From Acidimicrobiia bacterium (GTDB lineage: Bacteria > Actinomycetota > Acidimicrobiia > IMCC26256 > PALSA-610): a DNA stretch of 64,000 bases. The position numbers and the translations under genes were made by a program. This document shows, in pieces, positions 8,944 through 17,857 of this stretch. Each line of letters opens with the position of its first letter. The stretch's first letter is position 1. The stretch is taken from NCBI GenBank assembly GCA_026002935.1, contig BPGH01000001.1, forward strand, positions 1,537,965-1,601,964, read 5' to 3'. The notes under the pieces are model-generated. The model did not search any database. It saw only the letters and a program-made list of their open reading frames with translations, and had not been told where the DNA came from.

Positions 8944-10523
8944 ATGGCGCCCCGCGTGCTCGTCACCGAACCGATCGCCGCCCGCGGCCTCGACGCGATG
9001 GCCGCCGCGGGCCTCGACGTCGACGTGCGCACCGGCATCCCGCACGACGGAGCTGCTCGACGCGGTGCGGGGCGCCGCGGCGCTCGTCATCCGCAGCGCG
9101 ACGCAGGTGGACGCCGAGGTGCTCGCGGCCGGCACCGACCTGGTCGTCGTCGGTCGCGCGGGCATCGGTCTCGACAACGTCGACGTCGCCGAGGCGACCC
9201 GCCGCGGCGTGATGGTCGTCAACGCCCCGCAGTCCAACGTCCTGTCGGCGGCCGAGCACACGATGGCGCTGCTGCTCGCCCAGGCCCGCAACGTCCCGCA
9301 GGCCGACGCCGACCTGAAGGCGGGCAATTGGAACCGCTCGCGCTGGGAGGGCGTCGAGCTGCACGGCAAGACGCTGGGGATCGTCGGCCTCGGCCGGGTC
9401 GGCGTCCTCGTCGCCCAGCGCGCGCACGCGTTCGGGATGCGGCTCGCGGCCTACGACCCGTTCGTCAACCCGGAGCGGGCCCGCCAGATCGGCGTGCAGC
9501 TCGTGCCGACGATCGAGGAGCTGGTCGCGACGAGCGACTTCCTGTCGATCCACGCGACGAAGACGCCCGAGACCGTCGGGCTGGTGAACGCGGAGGTGCT
9601 CGCGCACGCCAAGCCGGGGATGCGGCTCGTCAACGCGGGCCGCGGCGGCATCGTCGACGAGCAGGCGCTCTACGAGGCGATCCGCGACGGCCGGCTGGGC
9701 GGCGCGGCGATCGACACCTTCGCGACCGAGCCGACCACGGAGTCGCCGCTGTTCGGGCTGGAGAACGTCGTCGTCACGCCGCACCTCGGCGCGTCCACCG
9801 CCGAGGCCCAGGACAAGGCGGGGGTCACGATCGCCGAGCAGGTGGTGCTCGCGCTGCGCGGCGACTTCGTGCCGTTCGCGGTCAACGTCGCGGCGTCGGA
9901 GGCGTCGGAGACGGTGCGGCCGTTCCTGCCGCTCGCCGAGCGGCTCGGCCGGCTGTTCACGGGGCTGGCGGGCGGCGCGCTCTCGACGCTGGAGATCACC
10001 TACGAGGGCGAGATCGCCGACTACGACTGCCGCGTGCTCACGCTCGCGGTCCTGAAGGGCGTGCTCGCCCCGGTCGTCGACGAGCCGGTCTCGTTCGTCA
10101 ACGCGCCGCAGATCGCCGAGCAGCGGGGGATCTCGGTGCGCGAGACGAAGTCGTCGGACGCACGCGACTACGTCAATCTCGTCGTCGTGCGCGGCGACCA
10201 GGGCGCGCACGTCGCGGGGACGCTGTTCGGCAAGGCCGAGGCGCCCCGGATCGTCGGCGATCGACGAGCACCTCGTGGACCTCCCGCCCTCGCGCCACAT
10301 GCTCGTCGTCCACAACGAGGACGTGCCGGGGATGATCGGGCGGGTGACGACGATCCTCGGTGACGCCGGGATCAACATCTCCGACATGGACGTCGGCCGC
10401 AGCCCGAGCGGGGCGGCCGCGCTCATGGCGATCGCCACCGACACCGCCGTGCCGGCCGGCATCGTGCGCGCGATCGCCGCGCAGCCCGGCGTGCAGTCGG
10501 CCCGCGCGATCGACCTCGAGTGA
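8944..10523 (+). CDS. serA: D-3-phosphoglycerate dehydrogenase (serine biosynthesis), frameshifted
   Basis: Long, type I SerA of about 525 residues. The order is substrate domain, Rossmann domain with G-I-V-G-L-G-R-V-G, catalytic Arg/Glu/His regions ([27 protein letters not shown]), the intervening ASB-type domain, and a C-terminal ACT domain ([17 protein letters not shown]) that binds serine for feedback control. It makes 3-phosphohydroxypyruvate, the first step to serine. Two single-base insertions, near 9049 (GACGGAG) and near 10259 (GGCGATC), interrupt the frame; correcting both gives an uninterrupted protein. A TAGCCT box ends 8 nt before the ATG, so the mRNA may be leaderless. leuA follows after its own regulatory region. 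Confidence 0.88.
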
Positions 10524-10606
10524 CCCGCAGGGCCGCCGCGCCCGGCGCCGGGCCGCCCGCGCGGGCCGATCTCCTCAGGAGGCGGGCGACGCGGCCGACA
10601 CAGGGT

Positions 10607-10635
10607 TTGACGGGACCGGCCCCACCTGGCAGACT
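10607..10635 (+). promoter_or_regulatory. Predicted leuA promoter
   Basis: A TTGACG -35 box (10607-10612) and a CAGACT -10 box (10630-10635) are separated by exactly 17 bp. This is the best sigma70-type promoter match in the leucine region. The expected start point, around 10642, lies only a few bases before the leader-peptide ATG at 10646, so the leader peptide would be almost leaderless. Confidence 0.6.
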
Positions 10636-10645
10636 GGACCGACCT

Positions 10646-10699
10646 ATGCGGAAGGACGTGCGCCCCACCATCACGCTGCTGGGCCTCCTCCTTACGTAG
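10646..10699 (+). CDS. leuL: leuA leader peptide (17 residues, leucine-rich)
   Basis: The small frame reads [17 protein letters not shown] and ends with TAG. Five of 17 codons are leucine, four of them C-ending or CTG and one the rare CTT, grouped as Leu-Leu-Gly-Leu-Leu-Leu. It is followed immediately by a 10-bp hairpin, then a rho-independent terminator ahead of leuA, the layout of ribosome-mediated transcription attenuation by charged tRNA-Leu. No conventional Shine-Dalgarno is seen, in keeping with a near-leaderless transcript. Function is inferred from layout and codon content. Confidence 0.75.
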   Translation: MRKDVRPTITLLGLLLT

Positions 10700-10725
10700 G
10701 CGCGGGCGCACCCACGCGCTCGCGC
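10700..10725 (+). promoter_or_regulatory. Leader-region hairpin directly after the leuA leader-peptide stop
   Basis: The arms GCGCGGGCGC (10700-10709) and GCGCTCGCGC (10716-10725) form a 10-bp stem (one G-U pair) with a 6-nt loop. It begins on the base after the TAG stop. The leuB leader has a 10-bp hairpin in the identical position, which argues that it is a functional part of the attenuator (pause or switch stem). Confidence 0.6.
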
Positions 10726-10729
10726 TGCA

Positions 10730-10760
10730 CCCTCCGCGCCGATCCGGCCGGAGGGTTTTT
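10730..10760 (+). terminator. leuA attenuator (rho-independent terminator)
   Basis: The stem CCCTCCG / CGGAGGG (10730-10736 with 10749-10755) has a 12-nt loop and is followed by five T residues (10756-10760). It lies between the leader peptide and leuA, so it would end transcription before leuA. The GGAGG of its 3' arm is complementary to the CCTCC formed by the leader's leucine codons (10686-10690), an alternative pairing that could compete with the terminator. Confidence 0.8.
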
Positions 10761-10824
10761 CGTTGCCCGGACGCGGTGCCCGACCGACGAGAGACCGGAA
10801 CCCCTGACGACGAGGACGGACGCG

Positions 10825-12377
10825 ATGGACACGGTACGGATCTTCGACACGACCCTGCGGGACGGCGAGCAGTCGCCCGGCATCTCGCTCGACGTCGCCG
10901 AGAAGCTGGAGATCGCCGAGCAGCTCGCGCGTCTGCAGGTCGACGTCATCGAGGCGGGGTTCCCGATCGCGTCCGACGGCGACTTCGAGGCGGTCGAGGC
11001 CATCGCCCGCAGGCGGTGCGGGGCCCCGTGATCGCGGCGCTCTCCCGCACCGGCTTCAAGGACGTCGACCGGGCCTGGGAGGCGGTGCGGCACGCCGACA
11101 AGCCGCGCATCCACGTCTTCATCGCCACGTCGCGGATCCACATGGAGAAGAAGCTCCGCATGACGCCGGAACAGGTGAAGGCCGAGGCCGCCGCCGGGTG
11201 TCGCCCGCGCCCGCGGCTACTGCGACGGACGTCGAGTTCTCGCCCGAGGACGGCTACCGCTCCGACCCCGACTTCATGTGCGAGGTCTGCCAGATCGCGG
11301 TCGACAACGGCGCGACGACGCATCAACATCCCCGACACCGTCGGCTTCGCGGTGCCGGACGACTACGGCACGGCTGATCCGCTACGTCATCGAGCACGTG
11401 AAGGGCGACTACGTCGTGTCCACCCACTGCCACGACGACCTCGGCCTGGCGGTCGCGAACTCGCTGGCCGGTGTCGCCAACGGCGCCCGGCAGGTCGAGT
11501 GCGCGATCAACGGCCTCGGCGAGCGCGCCGGCAACGCGGCGCTCGAGGAGGTCGTGATGGCGATCAGGACCCGGCCCGACTACTTCGGCGGCCTGCGGCG
11601 TCGGCGTGCGCACCGAGGAGCTCGCCCGCACCTCCCGCGTGGTGTCGCGGCTCACCGGGTACCCGGTGCAGTACAACAAGGCGGTCGTCGGCCGCAACGC
11701 CTTCGCCCACGAGTCGGGGATCCACCAGCACGGCGTGCTGTCGGACCGCGAGACGTACGAGATCATCGACGCCGCCGCGGTCGGGCAGGAGGCCGCCCAG
11801 ATCGTGCTGGGCAAGCACTCGGGCCGGCACGCCTTCGCCGACACGCTGCGCCGAGATGGGCCTGCACGTGCAGGGCGACGCCCTCAACGCGGCGTTCGTG
11901 CGGTTCAAGGAGCTCGCCGACAAGAAGGTCGAGATCACCGAGGCCGACCTGGAGGCGATCGTCGCCGAGGAGCTCGGGACCCAGGTGGTGCACCGGTACG
12001 CGATCCACGAGCTCGACCTGCGCGGCGGCACCGCGACCAAGCCGACCGCCCGGGTCGTGCTGACGGCCGACGACGCGAAGATCGAGGCGACCGGCACCGG
12101 CGACGGCATGATCGACGCCGCGATCGCCGCGATCTCCGAGGCGACGGGCGTCTCGGGGCGGCTCGCGAGCTTCCAGGTGTCGTCGGTCACCGGCGGCTCC
12201 GACGCGTTGGGTGCCGTCGCCCTGACCCTCGACGCCGGCGACGGCCGCAAGGTCGGCGGGCGGGGCGTCGCGACCGACGTGGTCGAGGCCGCGGCCCGCG
12301 CGTACCTCAACGCGGTGAACAAGGTGGTGCGGTTGCGCGAACACCCGGTGGCGCGGGAGACGGCGGTCGGGCCCTGA
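10825..12377 (+). CDS. leuA: 2-isopropylmalate synthase, multiply frameshifted
   Basis: LeuA condenses acetyl-CoA and 2-ketoisovalerate, the first committed step to leucine. The start [19 protein letters not shown] carries the DRE-TIM signature. Also seen are the STHCHDDLG metal-binding His motif, N-G-L-G-E-R-A-G-N and the C-terminal leucine-binding regulatory domain from about residue 390 ([13 protein letters not shown] end). The frame is broken about seven times, near 11013 (a missing C), 11203, 11231, 11321, 11371, 11600 and 11854 (extra bases); each correction restores conserved sequence. This density with otherwise perfect conservation points to sequence error rather than decay. The start follows the attenuator by 64 nt. 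Confidence 0.85.
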
Positions 12378-12477
12378 GCCGGCCGGTGCCGGCGGGCGCG
12401 GCGCCCGGCGGGTGCGGGACGGGGCGGCCCGGTCATCCGGGGAATCCGGCGGCGCCGTAGCACGTTGGGAGGTCGTG

Positions 12478-12603
12478 ATGAACGTGATCGAGTTCCTCGA
12501 GTACCTGGCCGCCCACGACGCGACCCGCGCGCTCGCGTACGACCTGGCCGACGCCTGGGTCGCGAGCGAGGCCGGGCTCGGCGCGATCCGTCCCGCCGCC
12601 TGA
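12478..12603 (+). CDS. Small hypothetical protein (41 residues)
   Basis: The frame reads MNVIEFLEYLAAHDATRALAY... and ends in A-I-R-P-A-A. A Shine-Dalgarno-like GGGAGG lies about 7 nt upstream. It has an acidic, amphipathic helical look with no cysteines and no membrane segment. It sits 100 nt downstream of leuA on the same strand and ends 7 nt before the leuD stop on the other strand. I do not recognise a family. Third-position GC bias is strong and it contains no indel, both favouring a real gene. Confidence 0.45.
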   Translation: MNVIEFLEYLAAHDATRALAYDLADAWVASEAGLGAIRPAA

Positions 12604-12609
12604 GCGCGC

Positions 12610-13196
12610 TCAGGTGACCGTCGGGAGCCACGCCGGGCGCGTGCGCTCGTAGGCGTCGATCGCGTCGGCGTGCCGCAGCGTGAGGCCGATGTCGTCGAGC
12701 CGTTCAGCAGCCGCTAGCGGGTGAAGTCGTCGAGCTCGAACGGCTCGTCGAGCCCGATCGCGGGGGCGGCCACGCGCCGGCGCTCGACGTCGACGACGAT
12801 CTCGACGGCGGGGTCGTCGTCGAGCGCGGCCCAGCAGCCGCTCGACGACCTCCGGCGCGACCGTCGCGGCCACCAGGCCCATCTTCGCGCAGTTGTTGCG
12901 GAAGATGTCCGCGAAGCGCGGCGACAGCACCGCCTCGAAGCCGTAGTCCATCAGTGCCCACACGGCGTGCTCGCGTGACGAGCCCGTGCCGAAGTTCGGC
13001 CCGGCGACCAGGATGTTCGCGCCCGCGTAGCGCTCCTGGTTGAGCACGAAGTCGGGCTGCTCGCGCCACTCGGAGAACAGCGCCCGCCCCGAAGCCGGTG
13101 CGCTCGACCCGCTTCAGCCAGTCGCTCGGGATGATCTGGTCGGTGTCGACGTCGGAGCGGCACGAGCGGCACGCCCCGGCCGGTGACGACGCGCAC
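12610..13196 (-). CDS. leuD: 3-isopropylmalate dehydratase small subunit, frameshifted
   Basis: LeuD with LeuC isomerises 2- to 3-isopropylmalate. Seen are the N-terminal [32 protein letters not shown], the [18 protein letters not shown] signature and the C-terminal end [17 protein letters not shown]. At least four single-base indels (near 13163, 13092, 12830 and 12698) and an in-frame TAG (12714-12716, where the family has Trp or Tyr in T-R-W-R-L-L) interrupt it. The intact protein would be about 195 residues, the normal size. The GTG start lies 6 nt after the leuC stop, so the two form an operon. Sequence error is likelier than a pseudogene because every conserved block survives. Confidence 0.82.
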
Positions 13197-13202
13197 GGGC
13201 TC

Positions 13203-14611
13203 TCACGGGAGCTCCTCGCGGGGTCGCGAACCGGCCGGCGATCGCGGTGGCGGCCGCGACCGCGGGGGACACGAGGTGGGTGCGGCCGCCCTTGCCCTGG
13301 CGGCCCTCGAAGTTGCGGTTCGACGTGGACGCGCACCGCTCGCCGGGCGCGAGCTTGTCGGGGTTCATCGCCAGGCACATCGAGCAGCCCGGGCTCGCGC
13401 CACTCGAAGCCCGCGGCGACGAAGACGCGGTCGAGGCCCTCGGCCTCGGCCTGCGCCTTGACCGCCGCGGAGCCGGGCACGACCAGGGTGCGCACGCCCG
13501 GGCTTCACGCGCCGGCCGCGCGCGACCTCGGCCGCGGCCCGCAGGTCCTCGATGCGCGAGTTGGTGCAGGAGCCGATGAACACGGTGTCGACCGGGATCT
13601 CGCGGATCGGCGTGCCCGGGCGCAGGCCCATGTAGGCGAGCGCGCGGCGCGCCGCGTCGCGCTGCGGCCGGGTCGGCGAACGAGTCGCGGGTCGGGCACG
13701 ACGTCGTCGATCGTGACCGCCTGGCCGGGGTTGGTCCCCCACGACACGTGCGGCCGCAGCGTCGCCGCGTCGATCACGACCTCCTTGTCGAACGCGGCGT
13801 CGTCGTCGGTCGCGAGCGAGCGCCACTCGTCGAGCGCGCGCTCCCAGGCGGCGCCCTTCGGGCGCGAACGGTCGGCCCTCGAGGTAGGCGAACGTCGTGT
13901 CGTCGGGGGCGACCATGCCGGCGCGCGCGCCCGCCTCGATCGACATGTTGCACACCGTCATGCGGCCCTCCATCGACAGGGCGCGGATCGCGGCGCCCGC
14001 GGTACTCGACGACGCTGCCGATGCCGCCGCCGGTGCCGATGCGGGCGATGATCGCGAGCACGATGTCCTTCGCCGTGACGCCGGCCGGCGGTCTCGCCGT
14101 CGACGGTCACGCCATCGTGCCCGGCCTCATCTGCGGCAGGGTCTGCGTGGCGAGCACGTGCTCGACCTCGCTCGTGCCGATGCCGAACGCGAGCGCGCCG
14201 AACGCGCCGTGGGTCGAGGTGTGGCTGTCGCCGCACACGATCGTCATGCCCGGGCTGGGTCAGGCCCTGCTCGGGCCCGATCACGTGCACGATGCCCTGG
14301 CCGGGGTCGCCCATGGGGTAGCAGCGGATGCCGAACTCCGCGCAGTTGCGGGCGAGCACCTCCATCTGCTGCGCCGAGATCGGGTCCTCGAGCGGCCGGT
14401 CGAGCCCCGCGGTCGGCACGTTGTGGTCCATGGTCGCGACGGTCAGGTCGGGGCGGCGCACGCGCCGCCCGGCCAGGCGCAGCCCGTCGAACGCCTGGGG
14501 CGAGGTGACCTCGTGCACGAGGTGGAGGTCGATGTAGAGCAGGTCGGGCTCGCCGTCGGCGCGGTGCACGACGTGCCGTTCCCACACCTTCTCCGAGAGG
14601 GTCGTGCCCAT
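13203..14611 (-). CDS. leuC: 3-isopropylmalate dehydratase large subunit, multiply frameshifted
   Basis: LeuC carries the 4Fe-4S cluster of isopropylmalate isomerase. The start [16 protein letters not shown], the T-M-D-H-N-V-P-T active-site block, the cysteine motifs [13 protein letters not shown] and [10 protein letters not shown] and the end [17 protein letters not shown] are all present, for about 468 residues. Some nine single-base insertions and one deletion break the frame (near 14254, 14111, 14088, 13996, 13860, 13685, 13670, 13500, 13391 and 13219), many of them an extra G in CCCGG(G)C contexts. leuD follows on the same strand. The divergent ltbR gene is its probable regulator. Confidence 0.85.
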
Positions 14612-14737
14612 GGCCGGCTCCGGTTCTCGCAGGGTCGGCGATCCGGGCACCCGCCCGGTCGCCGCCGGGACGCGCGTCCCGGGTCCTCGTCCTCGGTGTC
14701 GTCGGTCCCGGAGCCGGTCGCGGCGCCGGGCCGAGTC

Positions 14738-14754
14738 GTCTCGACATCCGAGAC
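14738..14754. promoter_or_regulatory. Inverted repeat between leuC and ltbR, probable regulator operator
   Basis: A perfect dyad GTCTCG-ACATC-CGAGAC lies between the divergent leuC and ltbR starts and ends 2 nt before a TAGTAT -10-like box (14757-14762). IclR-type LtbR/NdgR regulators control leuCD from just this intergenic position in other actinobacteria. The site is therefore a candidate operator for autoregulation and leuCD control. Confidence 0.55.
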
Positions 14755-14768
14755 ACTAGTATCGCTTC

Positions 14769-15483
14769 GTGGACAGCCTACCGGTCGCGGGCACCGGCGT
14801 GCAGACCCTCGACCGCGCGGTGGCGGTCGTCGAGGCCGTCGCGTCCGCCGGCGCGTGCTCGCTCGCCGACCTGGTGCGCAGCACCGGGCTCCCCCGGCCG
14901 ACCGCCCACCGGCTCGCCGTCGCCTGCGAGGCGCACGGGCTGCTCGCGCGCGCCGGCGACGGCCGCTTCGTCCTCGGCCCGCGGCCGTACGCCTGGGGCG
15001 CCCGCGCCCCGGCCCGCTCGCGCTCGTCACCCTGGCGCGCCCGGTGCTCGCCCGGCTCGTGGAGGCGACGGGCGAGAGCGCGCAGTGCTTCGTGCGCGCC
15101 GGCGACCGGCGCATCTGCGTCGCGTCGCACGAGCGCGCGAGCGGCCTGCGCGACAGCGTGCCCCTCGGGGCGGTGATGCCGCTCGAGCGCGGGTCGGGCG
15201 GCAAGGTGCTGCTCGCCTGGGCGGAGGACCGTGACCGCTTCGACGTGCCCGCCGCCGAGCTCGAGGCCGTGCGCCGGCGCGGGTTCGCGTGGTCCGTCGG
15301 CGAGCGCGAGCCCGGCGTCGCGAGCGTGAGCGCGCCGGTGCGCGACGGCGCGGGGCGCGGTCGTCGCCGCGGTCGGCGTCAGCGGTCCCGGCGGACCGCA
15401 TGGGGCGGGCGCCGGGCCGCCGCTTCGGCGCGGCCGTCGTCGCGGCCGCCCGCGCCCTCGCGGCGTCCGTCACCTCGGGGTAA
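14769..15483 (+). CDS. ltbR: IclR-family regulator of leuCD (LtbR/NdgR type), frameshifted
   Basis: An N-terminal winged HTH (LADLVRSTGLPRPTAHRLA) is followed by an IclR effector domain with V-E-A-T-G-E-S-A-Q, RICVASHERASGLRDSVPLG and GEREPGVASVSAPVRDG. These blocks match the NdgR/LtbR group, which represses or activates leuCD in response to leucine-pathway metabolites. It is divergent from leuC, as in that group. Three +1 insertions (near 15011, 15357 and 15385) interrupt the frame; corrected length is about 237 residues. A TAGTAT box 6 nt upstream of the GTG start implies a leaderless mRNA. Confidence 0.82.
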
Positions 15484-15500
15484 CGCGCGCGAAACAATGC

Positions 15501-16047
15501 GTGGTGACCTCGCCTGGCGTGGACGTCGAGGTGCTGCGCTGGCCGGCCGACGGCGACCGCCTCGAGAGGTGCGGGCCCGCGGCGTCCCGCGCCTGCTCGT
15601 CGTGGAGCAGGGAGAGCCGCCCGCCCCGCCCGACTGCCTCGAGGACTGGGTGCCCGCCGTCGCCGGCGAGTCCGAACGCGAGCTGCGCCTGCGCGCGCTG
15701 CGCGGGCGCGCCCGGCGCCACGGCGGCCCGCCCGCCCTCGACGCCGACGGGCTGCTGCACCACCGGGACGCGTGGGTCGCGCTGTCGCCGGTCGAGCGGG
15801 CGCTCGCCGAGGCGCTCCTCGAGCGCTTCGGCGCCGTCGTGCACCGCCACGCGCTCGCCGGGCGGGCCTGGCCGGGCGGCCTGCCGACCCGCAACGCCCT
15901 CGACGTGCACATGCTGCGGCTGCGGCGGCGGATCGCGCCGGTCGGCCTCGAGATCCGCACCGTGCGCTCGCGCGGCTACCTGATGCAGGTCGCCGCGCCC
16001 GACGGCGACGCGGCGCCGGCCGCCCGCGCCGCGGCGCCGCGGGCTGA
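15501..16047 (+). CDS. Winged-helix (OmpR/PhoB C-terminal-type) DNA-binding protein, frameshifted
   Basis: The C-terminal half is a clear Trans_reg_C winged helix: V-A-L-S-P-V-E-R-A-L-A-E-A-L, then L-P-T-R-N-A-L-D-V-H-M-L-R-L-R-R-R-I, then I-R-T-V-R-S-R-G-Y-L. The N-terminal half (about 75 residues, with L-L-V-V-E-Q-G and D-W-V-P) has the place but not the phosphorylatable aspartate pattern of a receiver domain. It may thus be an atypical, phosphorylation-independent regulator. A missing base near 15570 splits the frame; the end is uncertain and a further indel near the C-terminus is needed to reach the TGA at 16045. It immediately precedes hyuA and may control it. Confidence 0.6.
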
Positions 16048-16073
16048 GGCCCCGCCCGCGCGAGCATGCGCCG

Positions 16074-17857
16074 GTGCGGCTCGGCGTCGACACCGGGGGG
16101 ACCTTCACCGACGCGGTCGCCGACGACGGCCGCGCCGTCAAGGTGCTGTCGACGCCCGACGACCCGTCCCGGGCACTGCGCGGCGCCGTGTCCGCGCTCG
16201 CCGGCGGGTCGCGCCCGCAGCTCGTCGCGCACGGCACGACCGTCGCGACGAACGCGCTGCTGGAGCGGCGCGGCGCGCGCACGGCGCTGGTGACGACCCG
16301 CGGCTTCGCCGACGTGATCGAGATCGCCCGCCAGGCCCGCCCGTCGCTGTACGACCCGTTCGCGGACCGGCCCGCACCGCTGGTGCCGCGCGAGCTGCGG
16401 TTCGAGGTCGCGGAACGCGTCGGTCCCGACGGGACGGTGCTGGAGCCCTGGGACGGCCGCCTGCCCGCGCTGCCCGAGGACGTCGAGGCGGTCGCGGTGT
16501 GCCTGCTGCACGCCGATCTCGCCCCCGCGCACGAGCGCGCGGTCGCGCAGGCGCTGCGGGCGCGCGGCCTCGACGCGGTCGCGTCGCACGAGGTGTCCCC
16601 GGAGTTCCGCGAGTACGAGCGGATGGTCACGACCGTCGTCAACGCGTTCCTGCGCCCGGCGTGCGCGCCGTACCTCGGGGCGATCGACGGCGTCGCGGCG
16701 ACGGTGCTGGTGATGACCTCGGCGGGCGGGCTCGTCCCCGCGCGCGAGGCCGCGCGCCTGCCCGCGTCGCTGTTGCTGTCGGGCCCGGCCGGCGGCGTGC
16801 GCGCCGCGGCCGCCGTCGCACGCGCGTGCGGGTTCCCGGACGCGGTGACCTTCGACATGGGCGGGACGAGCACCGACGTGTGCCTCGTGCGCGGCGGCGT
16901 CCCCGAGCCGGCGCCGCAGCGCGTCGTCGGCGGCTTCCCGATCCGGCTCCCCGCGCTCGACGTGCACACGATCGGCGCGGGCGGGGGCTCGATCGCGGCC
17001 CTCGACCCGGGCGGCGCGCTGACCGTCGGGCCGCGCAGCGCGGGCGCGGTGCCCGGCCCGGCCTGCTACGGGCGCGGCGGGCGCGACGCCACGGTCACCG
17101 ACGCGGACCTGCGTGCTCGGCCGCATCGACCCGCAGGCCGCGTTCCCCGGGTTGGGGCGCCTCGACGTGGGCGCCGCGCGCGCCGCGCTCGCCCGGGCCG
17201 GCGTGGACGCGGCCGGGGTGGTCGCGGTCGTCGACGCCGCGATGGAGGAGGCGGTGCGGGCGGTCACCGTCGCGCGCGGCGTCGACCCGCGCGACCTGGC
17301 GCTCGTCGCGTTCGGCGGTGCCGGCCCGCTCCACGCCTGCTCGATCGCGCAGGCCCTCGGCATGGCCGCCGTCGTCGTGCCGCCCCGCGCCGGCGTCGGC
17401 TCCGCGGTCGGGCTGCTGTGCTCGCCCCGGCGCCGGGAGGTCGTGCGCTCGCTGCCGCCCTGCGCGCCCGACGACCCGGCGCGTCGCGCGGGCGCTCGCG
17501 GAGGTGGCGGAGCGGGCGCGGGCGCTGGTCGGTGCCGGTGCGCACGTCGAGACCGCGCTCGACTGCCGGTACGTCGGCCAGAGCCACGAGATCACGGTGC
17601 CCGACGCGGCCGCGTTCGCCGCGGAGCACGAGCGCCGCAACGGGCACGCGCGCCCGGGCGCGCCCGTCGAGGTCGTCGCCGTGCGGGCGCGCGCGTCGGC
17701 ACCCGCGCCGCTCGACGCCGGTGACCTCCCGGCCGCCGCGCGGCCCCGGGTCCGCGGCCCCGCGGTGGTGGCGGAGCCCGACTGCACCCTCTGGGTTCCC
17801 GACGGCTGGGTCGCCGAGCCCCGTGAGCTGGGCGCGTGGGTGGTGACGCGGGCGTGA
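16074..17857 (+). CDS. hyuA: Hydantoinase/oxoprolinase subunit A, frameshifted
   Basis: ATP-dependent hydantoinase/oxoprolinase A subunit. The ASKHA-type phosphate motif RLGVDTGGTFTDAV begins the protein. Further blocks are VAHGTTVATNALLERRG, T-S-A-G-G, LLSGPAGGVRAAAAVA, F-D-M-G-G-T-S-T-D and the Gly-rich G-A-G-G-G-S-I-A. Such subunits use ATP to activate cyclic amides (hydantoin, 5-oxoproline) or acetone; substrate cannot be told. Two +1 insertions, near 17112 and 17478, break the frame. Corrected length is about 594 residues, shorter than the usual 650-700, mainly at the C-terminal end. It overlaps hyuB by GTGA. Confidence 0.82.

Noticed and set aside
10824..17857. True pseudogenisation of the leucine and serine pathways
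   Set aside because: Conserved blocks on both sides of every indel are intact and the second branched-chain operon is healthy; decay would also show substitutions and large deletions.
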